Source of the DNA: Gavia stellata
Taxonomy: Eukaryota; Chordata; Aves; Gaviiformes; Gaviidae
NCBI RefSeq assembly: GCF_030936135.1
Contig: NC_082611.1
Coordinates: forward strand, 12,601,001-12,665,000
Reading direction: 5' to 3'
Length of the DNA: 64,000 nucleotides
How positions within the stretch are numbered: the stretch's first letter is position 1; each line of letters begins with the position of its first letter. Below are positions 1 to 33,700 of this stretch, piece by piece. Position numbers and translations under genes: made by a program. A model generated the notes under the pieces. That model ran no database searches, was not told the origin of the DNA, and was given only the letters and a program-made list of their open reading frames with translations.

Positions 1-713
1 TCTCAGATCTGTCATTCAGTCACTGCACCAGGAGTATAAAGAGACACATCCCACAGATAATATTTTTTCTGAATGTTGCCCAAGTATCCCTTTGAATTTG
101 GAGAGTAAAACAATTTCATTTTAAGTTCATTTTTCTTTATTTTTCTGTTTTCTTCTTCCTTTATATGTTTTTGTCCCTCCTGGTTATAATGTTATTTTTT
201 GTTGTCACCCGTTTCTGAGGCTTTTTTCAGAAACTGTAGTACTGCAGGGGAGCTCTGGTCACACTGGCCACTACCTTGAGGTGCTAAACTGTTATGTTAT
301 CTGAAAATAGAGAAAATAACTGCACTTACTTGAGAGTTGTAAGCTGTTCCTTTTCCAGTGTAAGGTCATCTCAGCTTCATAAAGATTACTTTCCTGGCTG
401 TTCTTGCTGGAAGTTGCTTTGAGTGTAGGTATCAATCTTTTGATTATTGCAGGTAATTACTGTTTTGCTGGTAAATAGAGGACTCCTGTTTTCCCTTATA
501 CTTCATATTCAGCAGAAATCAGCACAGTAAAGTCATTGTGGCTGTTGGGTAGGTGGGTGCACATGTGTGTATGAGCAAAGACCATGTTTTCTCTGGGAGC
601 CAACTCTTGCCCTGCTGTCTGTGGGAGTGTATGTCCTGTGCCTTTTTCTTGATCAGAAAATGAACAGTCATGATTTGTGGTGGGGAAAACTTACTTGCTT
701 TTTTTCCTTGTAG

Positions 714-21588
<20,875 letters not shown>

Positions 21589-21635
21589 ATGGCAGGTAGC
21601 AGCCCTGAGGATGGAAGAACCCTTTCAGCACCCAA

Positions 21636-21641
21636 AATAAA
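21636..21641 (+). terminator. Candidate polyadenylation signal of the LLTP gene
   Basis: AATAAA shortly after the candidate last-exon stop codon. Confidence 0.4.
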
Positions 21642-21660
21642 AAAATCCAGCTATTTTAGG

Positions 21661-24472
21661 TAGATGAGCTAGAAGCAGTAGTAGGGAGAACAGTAAAAGT
21701 GTGAACTAATTAGTGTTAGGACTGTGAATATAATGAAGCATATATAGTACAAAAGGAAAGCTTTTTACCCAGAAACACCTGCAGGTAAGGGGAATGGTTT
21801 CAGTACAGTGACAAGAAACTAGAATCAACCAGAAGAAATTGGACATAAGAGTATCAGTTACTTTTTTAAAAAATTCTCCCATTCAGTGGCAAAATTGCCT
21901 CTTCACAAGCTTTGAACCATAGCATGAATACATTTAAAAGATGACAAAAGGTCTTTTCCTGCTCAGATTAGTACAAGCGGGCTACTTTGTGAAAGCAGGG
22001 ATGCAGCTTTGAACCTGTGCAGAGATGCTAAATTGTTTTTTCTCCAGAACTGAAACTCAGCTGTTCAGTAAATTCTGGAGAAAAGTGACCTTTTTCCGGG
22101 GAAGTGCCCCAACATGCAAGAGGGCTAAGATACAATAAGATGGTTGAATAATTGAAAGCATTTATTAATTTTCTCATTTTTGTGCTGGTTGATTTCTCCC
22201 TTATTAATATGTACACTGTTAAATGAGAATCAGCCTCTTGATGTCTGTTCACCAGTTTCACATTCTCCCTTTGTGGCTTTAGAACCTCCTTCTCAGAAAT
22301 CACTTTACATGTTGGGAAGAGATAACTGATACCTATCCTATTCGTCAAGTAGTCTTAAGGTGTTACAGATATTGTTGTGTGAAAGTGTCTCATCTCTTAA
22401 ATTACTTTCTATATTGTAGGTCTATTGATTAAAAAAAAAAGCATTACATTTCTCCACACAGTACCATCAATGTAATTATTCCTTAATAAAAGGTAACACT
22501 GCAGAATCCTTCAGATGTCTTTGCATAATATGCAAACATTGAAATAATGGTGTTCTGAACTATGAAATAATGAACATTTGACTGACTTGTTTTTCTGTGG
22601 GAGTACATTTTCACTGATTATTTGTAAGAATAAGGTTGTACTGTGTTGGAACTGGCTGGGTTTAAATGGCTCCTATAGTTATTTATAGAGACAAAAGCAG
22701 CAGCTGGCCTCAGTTATTTTGTGCATGCTGCTGTAGTCTATGCTTGCTTTCTGAGCACTTACACCGCAGTTTTTTTTACAAATTCTAAGTAAAACATGAT
22801 TCTCACACTAGCTAGTTAGGAAAAATTCCTACAATTGTTAGGATTCCCACAAGCATGAGATGTTGCTATATAAAACATAGTAGAAATCAAGTCTTCATGT
22901 GTAACACATTTATAACTGCTTACTTACAGAGAAGAGGTGTTTTATAATGAAACTAAAATTTTATAAAAGAGTTCTGAAACTTAAAGAATATTTCTATCAG
23001 TTATTGATTTAAAAATTCCATAATCATCTCCCCAGTCACTTACTTAATGCATGCTAAGCACACTGAACACCTTTGAAAAAATACTGAGGTGACAGTTGCA
23101 AGAACAAAGTAAAATGCCAGCAAGTAGAGCAAAAGATTCGGAAGAGCTGCTTTACTTTTCAGCTAGTTGCAGCGCAGTTCGGGATACAGAAAAAGAGAAT
23201 GAGTTTGACTACATGCTAACTGTAGAGAGCAACACTGAGATGGATGCAGATACTGGGTCTCCTAGAAAGCTGCATATAACACACCATAGGTGACAAGCCA
23301 TTTAAACACCAATAAACATTGTAAACTACAACCATGGTGCTCAGCACATTGATAGATGTTTCCGAGATGTTGCCAGGTTATGCAAATGCAGGGTTTGTGT
23401 CTAGATACTCATTAGAGAGGCAAGAACTCAAACAGGTCCTCCAAAACACACTTGAAGCTCATGAAGTTCAACAGGAGCCTGGGTCAGCATGGGCAGGGAT
23501 TGCTGCACACTGGCATGGCTCAGGGACCAGCAGGCACAGCCAACACCTCAGACGACAGAAACCTCAACCCCTCCTGCCCTGGTGTTCTGAGGGTTGTCCA
23601 CAGGCACTCATCAACAATAAATACTGCATCAGACCAGTAAGAAAAGTCTGTACAAAGTACCATTTATACAGAAGAGGACTAACAGAATAATGATCGGGGG
23701 GTGGGTGGGACGACACAACTACCACACTTCATTTTTCAATACCTTGTTCATAATTTGAGTTTAGCATTGATTTACAGCTTTCCTGAATAAAGTCATGTCT
23801 CCATTTTTTTTGTATTGGCAGCTATGCCTTTCTTATGTGCCAGATGGACTACCGGTGTTTGTTTGTAAGTGGAAAGGCCATCTGGGTTTCATACCTGTTC
23901 ATAAAATAACTAGCAACAAACATGCAGTAGTTTGTCAGAGGTCAAGAGGTTCTTCAAATGAACTTTGTAAAACCTTTAATGAACCAAGGAAACCATCCAT
24001 CCAAATGATTTTTAAGTACATCTTAATCGCTGTATGGTAATGTTGCATCTTGGGAATTCAAAAACGGGAATAACAAAACACCCCACCCTCCCTGCCTGAC
24101 AGAAGCAAGATGACAGTTACATTGTAATACAGCTCGTATTGGCAAATAAGTAATTTGCTAGGAAGGTGACAGAGGATTATGTGGGGAAGCGCATACCAGC
24201 AGCCCCTGGCAGCTGGATAGCAGCCTCCCTGCCTGCTGACACACTCTTGCGGGGGGGGGGGTGGGGGGTGGGGGGTGCTGAGATGAGGTGACGACTCAGC
24301 ACAAAAAGCATCCCTCAAGCCAACTAAAACATGTTTGTGAGTCCTCACAGCCAGGATCCTCCAGGAAGGATCCCCTTGGCAGGGTTTGACAATCATTTCT
24401 CAGGTCAAGCCTTCAGTTTCAGTATTTCAACACTAGCATTCTGGCTTTATCAGGACTAAACCTGTAGTATAC
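21661..24472. other. AT-rich spacer after the LLTP gene
   Basis: No recognised gene. The longest open frame (about 118 codons near 23334-23690, plus) has no splice context or family likeness. A pure G-rich tract lies at 24251-24276. Confidence 0.5.
24251..24276 (+). repeat. Poly-G tract with T spacers
   Basis: A run of eleven G followed by T, six G, T, six G: a G-quadruplex-capable low-complexity tract on the plus strand. Run lengths are prone to assembly error. Confidence 0.85.
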
Positions 24473-25396
24473 CACAGAATGACAGGGGTTGGAAGGGACC
24501 TCTGAAGATCATCTATTCCAACCCCCCCACCCCCCCCCCCCGAGCAGGTTCACCCAGAACAGATTGTACAGGAATGCATCCAGGTGAGTTTCAAGTATCT
24601 CCAGAGAAGGAGACTCCACAACCTCTCTGGGCAGCCTGTTCCAGTGCTCTGCCACCCTCAAAGTAAAGAAGTTCCTCCTCATGTTTAGGCGGAACATCCT
24701 ATGACCAAGTTTGTGCTCGTTACCTCTTGTCCTGTCACTGGGCACCACTGAAAAAAGACTGGCCCCATCCTCCTGGCACCCACCCCTTCAGTATTTATAA
24801 GCATTAATAAGATCCCCCCCCCTCAGTCTTCTCTTCTCCAGACTAAAAGAACCCAAGTCCCTCAGCCTTTCCTCATAAGAAAGATGTTCCAGTCCCCCTA
24901 AGCATCTTCACAGCCCTTTGCTGTACCCTCTCCAGCAGTTCCCCGTCCTTCTTGAACAGGGGAGCCCAGAACTGGACACAGTACTCCAGGTGCGGCCTCA
25001 CCAGGGCAGAGTAGAGGGGGAGGATAACCTCCCTCCCCCTGCTAGCCACACTCTTCCTAATGCACCCCAGGGTGCCATTGGCCTTCTTGGCCCCCAGGGC
25101 ACATTGCTGTCTCATGGTGGTCCTGTTGTCCCCCAGGACTCCCAGGGCCCTTTCCACAGAGCTGCTCTCCAGCAGGGCAGCCCCTAACCTGTCCTGATGC
25201 ATGGGGTTATTCCTCCCCAGGTGCAGCACCCTACAGGTGCCTTTGTTGAATTTCCTAAGGTTCCTCTCTGCCCAACTCTCCAGCCTGTCCAGGTCACGCT
25301 AAATGGCAGCACAGCCTTCCTGTGTGTCCACCACTCCTCCCAGTTTTGTGTCATCAAACTTGCTGAGGGCACACTCTATCCCTTCATCCAACTACT
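24473..25396 (-). mobile_element. CR1 LINE, 5'-truncated, minus strand
   Basis: About 0.9 kb of CR1 whose 3' end is at the low coordinate (GGGTTGGAAGGGACCTCTGA and following block, read on the plus strand). A minus-strand frame of 118 codons at 24873-25229 carries the reverse-transcriptase C-terminal signature ([59 protein letters not shown]). The neighbouring parts continue in other frames (about 24509-24748 and 25184-25372), so the copy is frameshifted and dead. A poly-C run at about 24522-24541 interrupts the 3' part. CR1 is the dominant LINE of birds and other sauropsids. Confidence 0.92.
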
Positions 25397-28300
25397 GATA
25401 ATACTGCACATTTTAGAACACCTTACCTGAAATAATCTGAAATGTTTATGCTTCAGATGAAGGTAATGCAGTACACAAACTATGTTGTCCTATGGAAAAT
25501 GCATACAACCCACTGAATAGCTAGACATCGCACAATACAAATGCCTGTGCCCTTGCCTCCCAGCTAGCTGGAAACCAAGAACTTCGGCATCTGTAACTCC
25601 TGCTGATCAGAGCAGTTTGAGCACCCACACCCAGCTGTCCTTGCAGGAGCATAGAGAGGTTAAGTCATTCTTCCAAGAGTGAGTACTTTTAGTACCTACA
25701 GCTCACCTTCAACATGTTCTTTATATAGGTCATCTACAGAAACTCCAGATCTACAAAGTTCACAGACATTTATGCATACCATGCAAACTCCTATGCCCCA
25801 AAACTTAGTAGCAAAGTGGAGGTTTTGAGGATCCTGCACAGGCTGCGAAAGATTGAAGTACACAGGACCTCCTCACTCTTCTGCCAGCTGTGTTCCCCAG
25901 ATACTGGTATGTGCTCTGAGATAAATCCCGATTTCTTCCGGTTATGACAGAGCTAACACAGAGTACACAGAAGTCTTCCTGCAGTCTACAGTCATTCTCC
26001 TCCCCTCTTCAAGGTCCAAATACTAAGCAGTCAGAACAAGATCCCAGATTTTACCTCCCCCTCCACAAGACAGGGCTAGAGAAGCCCCTCACCCTGTAAC
26101 TTCTCAGTCACATGCTCTGCCATGCAACAGCAACAAAAATCACAGACAAACCCACATTCTCCTGTAGAACTTGACACACGAGTTAAAATGTGGAAAAGGG
26201 AGAATTCCCACTACACAGGAGAGCCCTACAGTGCCAAACTCCTCGCAGAGCCATCCTGAGCTGCTGCAGGAGTGAGCCTGTCTCTCTCTCTCTCTCCTGG
26301 GAAACCCAGAGACAAGGCACTTCAGCCCACCCCTTAAACCCAGGTGGTACAGAAGCCACCAACAGCCATAAGCAGCACCAGCAACTCATCAAGTAAAGCA
26401 CAGCTAAACTCCAAGGCAAAGCAATCACTGAAGTCTTTTGTTTAGAAGCTCGCCCTTCAGCTTTGCTAAGGGTTCCTAGGAAAGCACTTTTTAATGTGAA
26501 CTGTCGTAAAAGCATCCAGTCTTGGCTTTAAGACCCTTAAAAGTTAATGTTTTACTAATGTAATTGCAGGCCTTTCTGAAGCACTACTTCAGTTCAACTG
26601 CAGATCTCCTTCCAGTCAACTGCCAAACAACATTTATAGCTTTGTACTGATCAAATATGTGAAACTTGCTAGGGGATTGGAACTAGAGTTTATGTCTGGG
26701 TTTTTAGTGAGTTCAAGTGTACAGTACAGCGCCAGACAGATACTGAAACACCCTAAATCAAGCAATGAAGAGATCTAGATCTTACTATTCTTGGAATTGA
26801 CTGTTAGCAAACGAGCAAAGAAACCCCAGATGCTTTGACTCCTGAGCCTCTGGATGGGAGAGGGTGGTAGAAGAGGCAAAGTACTCTACAAATCCAATCC
26901 AGCGCTACGTAAATCCAATCCAATCCACTCCACATACAACTTTTCAGATGCATTCAGCGAATATGCCTTGCTGCCAGATGGATTAACAGTAGTTTCACTC
27001 CCGATAGCCACTACATTGTGCACCCACCACCTACGTATGACAGGGGCTACAAACCATATTTAGTTCTGCCATAAATTTACTGACACCAGCAAGGATACAG
27101 CAGACCTTTTAGCTCTCTATTTCCAGGGTTTTACTGCCTAGTTAGAAAGCATAGCAAGGTGAACTTATTCGGAACGAGCTTCAGGTTCCTGGCATAAGCA
27201 GCATTCAGACGGAAAAGTATCTATCGCCAGATAAAAACAGTTGCCAGCCAAAAAGCTGACCACGTGGATAATTTTTGAAAGGCTACAGCATTCCACAAGT
27301 AGATTTTTTTTTCCCCGGCATTAAAAACAATAAATAAATCTAGACTACCAAAATCCTGCATGTATGTGTGTTTTGGCATTTCATCAGCAGGGTCTCAGAG
27401 CAGAGGACTTCCGTTATACAACTGCCTCTGATGTGGTCTGGTTTGGAACACTAAACTCAAGGCTGGAACTGCACTCTGAAATCCGGTCCTTAATCCGTGA
27501 AGATCTCATTTAAAGATCTACTTAAAAGACGGCATTTAATTTCCATATGGTTTGAAAATGTAATCCCACAATTTTCAAATTTAGTTAGCACCTCTTGCTT
27601 CTTGTCTTAAATTGTACAGAGTATCTTCCCTTCCTATATGCATTCCTAATTAACATTAACTGTATTGCTGGACAATACAGTCCCAAACTACAAAGCCATA
27701 CCACACAGATAATGCAATGTTTTCTTTAGGACTCAAATTCTCTTTAGACAAGAGAGGAAATAAGAGTAGTACAGTACTGTTTTGTAAAGGTTTTTTGAAT
27801 TGATTTCATAGTTTGGTTTTCTCACAGGAGGAGGAAAGAAACATAAAAATCAAATATACTTGAGAATGACTTAAACGACTAAAAATAGCATACATTGGAA
27901 CAAGAAAGGAAACCTTCAAAGAGAAAAATGCACTTACGCACAGCAAGCTTGTTTCATGAGGTGATAAAAGTATTTGCATCTTGAACCTGGAGAACCTATT
28001 CCAGGGAATCCTGCATCACATCTTTTCAGTTGATTTCACTTCACTGGAACACATGGGTTATTACTGTACCGCTTTCAGTATTTCAGAAACACAAATACCT
28101 CTCTGGTTTCTAAGTACAAGACTCTGCTTAAAGTTAGAAAGAGACATCTGTCTTACAAGTAGAGTTTACTGACATGGTTATTACTGAAAGAGAAAACACA
28201 GGCGAAGATGTTATTTCCAACCGCAATCTAAATGGACTAAAACACATTTTGCCTTCATTCCACGTATTGAGTTCACCCTGGTAACAGGAGTTCTGTGCAA

Positions 28301-28685
28301 CTCTTGCTGCCAAGAATACACCGCTATAGGAATGACTATCTAAACACACGTTCCTAGAAACAGCAACTAACACATGTAGAAACATAGTATTCTTGATAGC
28401 AGAGACATGTTACTCAGAAAGCATCAAATAAGTGTTACATATAACAAGTGGTAATAAGTGGTACAAAAGGAGAACGTGAAGGAGATAAACACTGTGATGA
28501 TTATCAGACATGCACAGATCCCTCCACTTGACTCTGAGCCTGACTTCTCTCTTCGGTTTACTCCAAAAGTAACTGGTGGTTGTTTGAAACCACAAATACA
28601 CAGAACGGCCCAATGTTCTGCACCAAAAAAAAAAAAACCAAAAAAACCCCACATTTCCAGTTATTTTAGGCAGAAGGAAAAGTAT
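25397..28685. other. Spacer between CR1 and RMI2 stop codon
   Basis: The right end should hold the RMI2 3' UTR (minus strand), but I could not place a convincing polyA signal. A (TC)n run lies at 26281-26297 and a short ATCCA-type repeat near 26888-26931. No other gene recognised. Confidence 0.45.
26281..26297. repeat. (TC)n microsatellite
   Basis: Eight TC units in a row. Confidence 0.9.
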
Positions 28686-28834
28686 CTAGGGGATGACTCT
28701 GTGCAAATCCTCCACTTCAAGGCTCCACATAGTCTTATGTATGGGGTTTTCAGAAAGATCTGTCATCTTTATTGCTCGAAGAATAGGCTCAGGACAGCAG
28801 GACCGCACCACACCCATCACCATTACGTACTTCC
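28686..28834 (-). CDS. RMI2: RMI2 coding exon 2
   Basis: Acceptor ending TTTTTTTAG; two bases complete the split glycine, then 48 codons and TAG. Encodes the second half of the OB fold, from KYVMVMGVV to HRVIP. Confidence 0.94.
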
Positions 28835-30229
28835 CTAAAAAAACAAGCAAGTATGAAATTTAATTAACCCTTTTATTCTCATTTTATTTTTAATTCAGAA
28901 AGCAAAATATTTAAAACCAAGCAGTTAAACAGTTTGAATTAAAGCTGCCAATACTTGCAAGAAAACTCAAGGAACTAAGATTGCTTAGCACTAAATTTCA
29001 GAAAAAGGCTTCATTATCTGTACAACCACTTTTACAATAGATTTTACTATATTTTCACATACAGTAACAGTCAAAACCAGCACACAATTCCTCCTACTGC
29101 CGTGCAAGTGGTGGGAGGACAATTTAGAAAACTGAAAATTAATCAATGTGGCTATTTTGTACCACAATTCCTGCGATGCTGCAGTCCAGCACTTCTCCAG
29201 CTGAATTAACAGTACTGGTGAAGGGAAGGAAAAGAAAAAAAAAAAAAGAAAAATCCTTATCCTTGTTCTTAGACTCACAGCTGTGGAGAACTGAAAACAG
29301 GCCCTATCCTTACCAGAACTCATACGGGAAGGCAGTGCAAGTCTTTGTACCGACAACCACAAACACACTCCCCTGTGGCAGCACATGCTGCTCCTTCTGT
29401 AACTGCTACAGCAGCACAGCTGTTTCAGGATACCTCTTCTGTGAAGGACGGTGTGTGTGAAGCATGCCCTCTGTGCAGTGCGCAAGCCCAGCGTGCCCCC
29501 CAGGCACGAACCGTTCCTAACACCCCACGTAGCCCGTGCAGGCCTCCGGACAACGGGAGCACCCAGCGCCCGGCGCAGGAAGCACCGTTACCTCCGCGGG
29601 CACGAGACGCCTCGCCCACACGTGGCCAGGAGAGCGGCACGAGATGGCCCACGGTGCAAGCGAGGACGCGCTCGGCGGCCCGCACCCAGGGGGTACGCGG
29701 GAGGGTGCCGGTGCGCCCACCGCCCGCGGCGGCTGCGTGCATACCCTGCCTGTGCCCCACGCCCCCCAGCCTGCCCCACCCGGGCAGCGACACCGCCCCC
29801 AGGGTCCCGCGGCATGAGGCGAGGCACCCGACGGGCAGGAGGGAATCTGCTGAATTGCTGTAACGTAAATGCGGGGAGGGGAAGCGCCCCACGACACCCG
29901 GGGGGAGCCCCCACCCCCGGGGGCCACTCAGTGCCCGCCCCCCGCCGCTGGCCGGTACCTGCGCTGAGGCAGGGCCGCCCTTTGGGCACCTCCTCCACAC
30001 CCAGCACGGTGAAGGGGCCGCTGCCGTCCTGCAGCCGGGCCGAGCCGCCGCGGGCGCCGCCGCGCTCCACCTCCAGCACGGTGCCCTGCATCCACACGGC
30101 CCGCAGGCGTAGCGGCGCCCGGCCCGCCTCCGCCCGGCCCAGCTGCCACGTCCCGCCGGCGCCCCGCACGGCCCCCCGCAGCTGGGCGGCCAGCACCTTC
30201 ACCGGCGGCCCCGGCGCCTCCCCAGCCAT
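28686..30229 (-). CDS. RMI2: RMI2, RecQ-mediated genome instability protein 2 (two coding exons)
   Basis: Role (known): small OB-fold subunit of the BLM-TOP3A-RMI1-RMI2 complex, which dissolves double Holliday junctions in the nucleus; RMI2 packs against an OB fold of RMI1. Seen: a 139-residue protein from two exons joined at a split glycine codon, against about 147 in human. Conserved blocks are [10 protein letters not shown] (8-17), the AVWMQG strand (44-49), [16 protein letters not shown] (73-88), [10 protein letters not shown] (91-100), [11 protein letters not shown] (113-123) and the C-terminal [10 protein letters not shown] (126-135). The start is chosen at the ATG giving MAGEAP, which matches the family start; the open frame continues upstream only because it lies in a CpG island. 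The N-terminus is alanine/glycine-rich and shorter than in human. The gene points away from SOCS1. Confidence 0.94.
28835..29958 (-). other. RMI2: RMI2 intron 1
   Basis: About 1.1 kb, GC-rich at the promoter end and AT-rich with a poly-A run near 29235 at the other. Long open frames inside it are composition artefacts. Confidence 0.85.
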
Positions 30230-30720
30230 GCCGTCTCGCCGGCAGCCCGCCGCTGCCGCGGGCGGCCCGAGGCGCCTCAGGGGAGGCCGGTGCCCGCGGC
30301 GCGCAGCCGCTGAGGGAGGGGAAGGGCGGGAAGCGGCGCGCGGCCCGCCCCGCCCCAGCGGCAGACATCGGTGGCGCCTCAACGGCCGCCGCGGGCTTGG
30401 CGGGCCCCGGCGCCGCCACCTGTGGGGGGAGAGCCGTGGCGCCGCCCGGCCGCCGCCGCCGGTGGGGGGAACGCGGGGACCGGCCCCGGCGAGGCCTCGG
30501 GGCGCGGAGGCGGCGGGGCAGCGGCCGGCTGCGTTACCTCACAGTAAAGACAGGGAGTAGCAGTCTGCTTGTTCCTGCGTGTCGTTGAGCCGTGCCCCCC
30601 GCGCCGCTTTGTTCTGCTCCCGCATAAACCACTCACCTGGTGAGGGCAGAGGGAGCACACACCCCTGTTCTCCCGGACTTCCACGTCGCCTCACGTAACC
30701 AGCACGTCTGCCGCCGAGCT
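29440..30720. promoter_or_regulatory. RMI2: CpG island, RMI2 promoter
   Basis: Dense CpG and very high GC compared with AT-rich flanks. It covers RMI2 exon 1, its 5' UTR and part of intron 1. No clear TATA box, as is usual for housekeeping repair genes. The transcription start is not resolvable by eye; boundaries approximate. Confidence 0.85.
29959..30229 (-). CDS. RMI2: RMI2 coding exon 1
   Basis: ATG at 30229-30227; 90 codons plus one base; donor GCAG|GTACCG. Very GC-rich, within the CpG-island promoter. Ends after KGRPCLSA. Confidence 0.93.
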
Positions 30721-33700
30721 TCCTGCGTTAAAAACAGAAACAGCTGATAGGGATGATGAAGGACTTGGCACAGGTGTGCCGGTTTTGATGCCAGCTGCGG
30801 ACCAGAGAAGTTACTCCCAGGCGGTTTACCTGCTCCCAGCAGGCCACCGTGCTCAGCTGCTCCTGGGGCCGTCATCGGTGACTTCCTGAAAAACGAGCGC
30901 AATTCACCAGGCAGCTCTGGGCCAGCACCCCCTCTTCCACCGGTCAGAACTTACTAAGAGCCTCTCCAGAGTTTTAGACCAGGTGGTTCTCATTTCACCT
31001 GAATTCAATTCAGGATTGACTCCTTTATGTGCAAAACCTAGTGTAAAATCTGATTCAATAGTTCGGTTTGAGCAGAAAATGCTTTTTGCTGTGTCTCGAC
31101 TTCGTCGGAGTACAGCCGCCCTGCAGACCGGGTCCTGCTCTCTGCCCCCACCCCAGTCACGCCAGAGCAAGACTCGCCCAGGCCTCCTCCCAGGCTGCTG
31201 GAGCCACCCCAGATATTTTTCCAAGGTGTTCCTTCACTACTTAGCAAGAAATGATCACTTAAGGTTTACTGCTCAGTTGATGAAGATCCTCCTCCGGTTT
31301 TGTGAGAAAAAAGAAAATGCACATGCTGATTTTCTCAGGGATGCTTTCAGGATATCTTTTTGTTGTATATACTTATGTGGAAATATGGAGCATAACACAC
31401 TGAAAGTATAGGCGGCTTTAAGCTGGGAGACTTGGTAATTCCAAGGCCTTTAAGAATTTATTTGCTGTCTGTTTATATTTCAGACAGGCTAATTCGCTTT
31501 GCCGCAATCTGAAATCCTTGAAATGTTGTGGTTTCCTTTGGGTGGGTGGGTTGTCATTTCATTTAGAAAATAAGCCAAGAAATAAGCTAATGGAAAAACA
31601 GGAGAATGGAACAAAGAAAAAAGAAAATAATCAGGAAAATCAAGGGGATGGATTCCTCAATTTCTCAAGCTCTGTGTTACCTACAAAAGTGTAAAATAGG
31701 TAAAAATACATAGAGAGCTGACTCCCCTGCAATCATTCTCCTTTAAAGCAGATTTTGTTCTCCATTTAGATAGCCAGTTACTTTATTTAAAAAATCCAGT
31801 TTCGTTTTGAGTAGCAAAATACATCAAAAGACCTTTTTTTCTACTCACCCATCATGTTATGAATTATTTATTCAACGTATCTTTTTTCCAGAGACATTTT
31901 TTGTTTAGAGACATTCTGTAAATGGGACTTTATTCCTTTTATAGTGTAAGGAAGCAGTTAACTTTGTTACCATTTACAGTAAGAATAAAAGATACTATTG
32001 GTAATAACAATAAAAACACTGACATCTAAGCACAATACAGAATCATGTAATCTGGCAATCAAATCATATGGCTTACAGGAATAGAAAGACATTAGGTGGT
32101 TACTGTATATGAAAGCAAAATTTGAGCGAGGCTCACAGGAGAAGAATATTTGTAATTTATGCCCCTAAGCTGCAGTCACTTGACAGCATCAATATTTAGT
32201 TTCACATTAAAAAAATTAATTGTGCCAAATATTGATAAAAGTATTGTATTCCTATTTGTTACTGTATAATAGGAGGGTCTAATGCTCATTAAGCCATTAA
32301 ATCCACAGATGAAGGCAAGACCCCTACAAGAGTGTAATCTGCAGGAGAGACTAAAAGGTCCCTTTTAAAAGATTTTCCTCGAAGAAACTGTGTTATGAGA
32401 AGAGGGCAGGAGCACTGGTGATCTGCACCAAGGAATGGATTTGTTTTCCTAAACCAGAAAATCCTTATCTTTGAGTAAAAAGCAAAGTTATACTGAACTA
32501 TCTGCAAAGGTCTTATCGAAGAACTGGCTCAGCTCAGCGTGCAGACACATTCTGCAGCTGCAGGAAAAATGTCTGATGCCTCAACAGACTGTTTTCTGGA
32601 GATGATCCCACAGCGATCATCCTCCGATTTAAGGGTAGCAGAGGAAGCTCAGCACACAATTGGAAAAGGCAATGAGTTGGTGGCTGACAGGCTGTAAATT
32701 ACACTGGATTAAACTTGAGCACATTTTCTGAGAGCATGCTGGATGAGACAGAGTTTTGGTTTGCGTGGATTAAAAAGAAGGAATCTTCTGCCTGCTACTA
32801 CAATATACGCCTTTCTTCAAAGCAATCTTCAAGGACATTATTCCTCATGCTGACGTGCATGTGAAATGCTGTCGCAGTATGGGTAAGAAAAGGTCAGACT
32901 ACACATCATAGATAAGATAGCCCAAAGCACAGCAGGAGCCAGGTCTCCCTCAATTACCCTGGCACTGTTTTGTTGGTATGGTGTGAAGAGAACTTAGAAA
33001 AGAATTTGACCCTAGATCTCCATGAAAAGAGATTTCCAAAGAAGCAGCAACTTGAAATTTTCTGTCCAGCTCATACCTTTTCACACTCTCACTGACAGTA
33101 CTACTTAAGATGGAAGCAATTCTCTGCTCCCCTCTCTAATTTTGGTAAAAGGCTGGTATTACACAATCAGAAAAATCCTTCTTTGCCTTGGCCAGAAATT
33201 CTGATATTTTACAGTCTTTCAAGACCCAAAAGAGTTTTAAAAAAGATCTCTGCCCCAGTTGATTAGTTAATGTGTACAGAAAAGTTTCTTCAGTCTTATT
33301 TCTCAGTTTTTCCTAGTACTGAGAAGTCACTAACTAGACTTCAAAAAAAGTTTTGGTTTGTTTTCATTACTTTTTTTTTTTTAAATTTGGAATCCAAGTA
33401 ATCAAGGTTATTTTTTGCATATATATTTTAGTATTTTTTAAATATTTGATCTCCACAGATCTCCACAGATGAATGGAAGAAAAGTCATGAAGCGTGGAGC
33501 TGCTAAATACATGGATCATAATAGTAGTGTCAGAATGGCCCACAAATGTCCATAAAACAGACACTATAGAAACACTTGTCTGCGGCAGCCCAAAAGCTCA
33601 GAGAATTTGAGTGTGATGGGGACAGGCCCACGGCAGCTCTCCACCTGCGCTGTTCTGCAACCTGCTAGCAGGTGCTGCTCTGTGTTAGCATCTCCTGCAG

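Noticed and set aside
28991-29485. 164-codon minus-strand frame
   Set aside because: Entirely within RMI2 intron 1; contains a phenylalanine run from a poly-A tract and no known domain.
29425-30000. 191-codon minus-strand open frame next to RMI2
   Set aside because: Wrong frame relative to RMI2 and mostly intron 1; no family likeness.
29451-30560. 369-codon plus-strand open frame
   Set aside because: It is the antisense of RMI2 exon 1 inside a CpG island; arginine, proline and alanine dominate because stop codons are rare in GC-rich DNA.
30983-31411. 142-codon plus-strand open frame
   Set aside because: No ATG start, no splice context and no recognisable domain.
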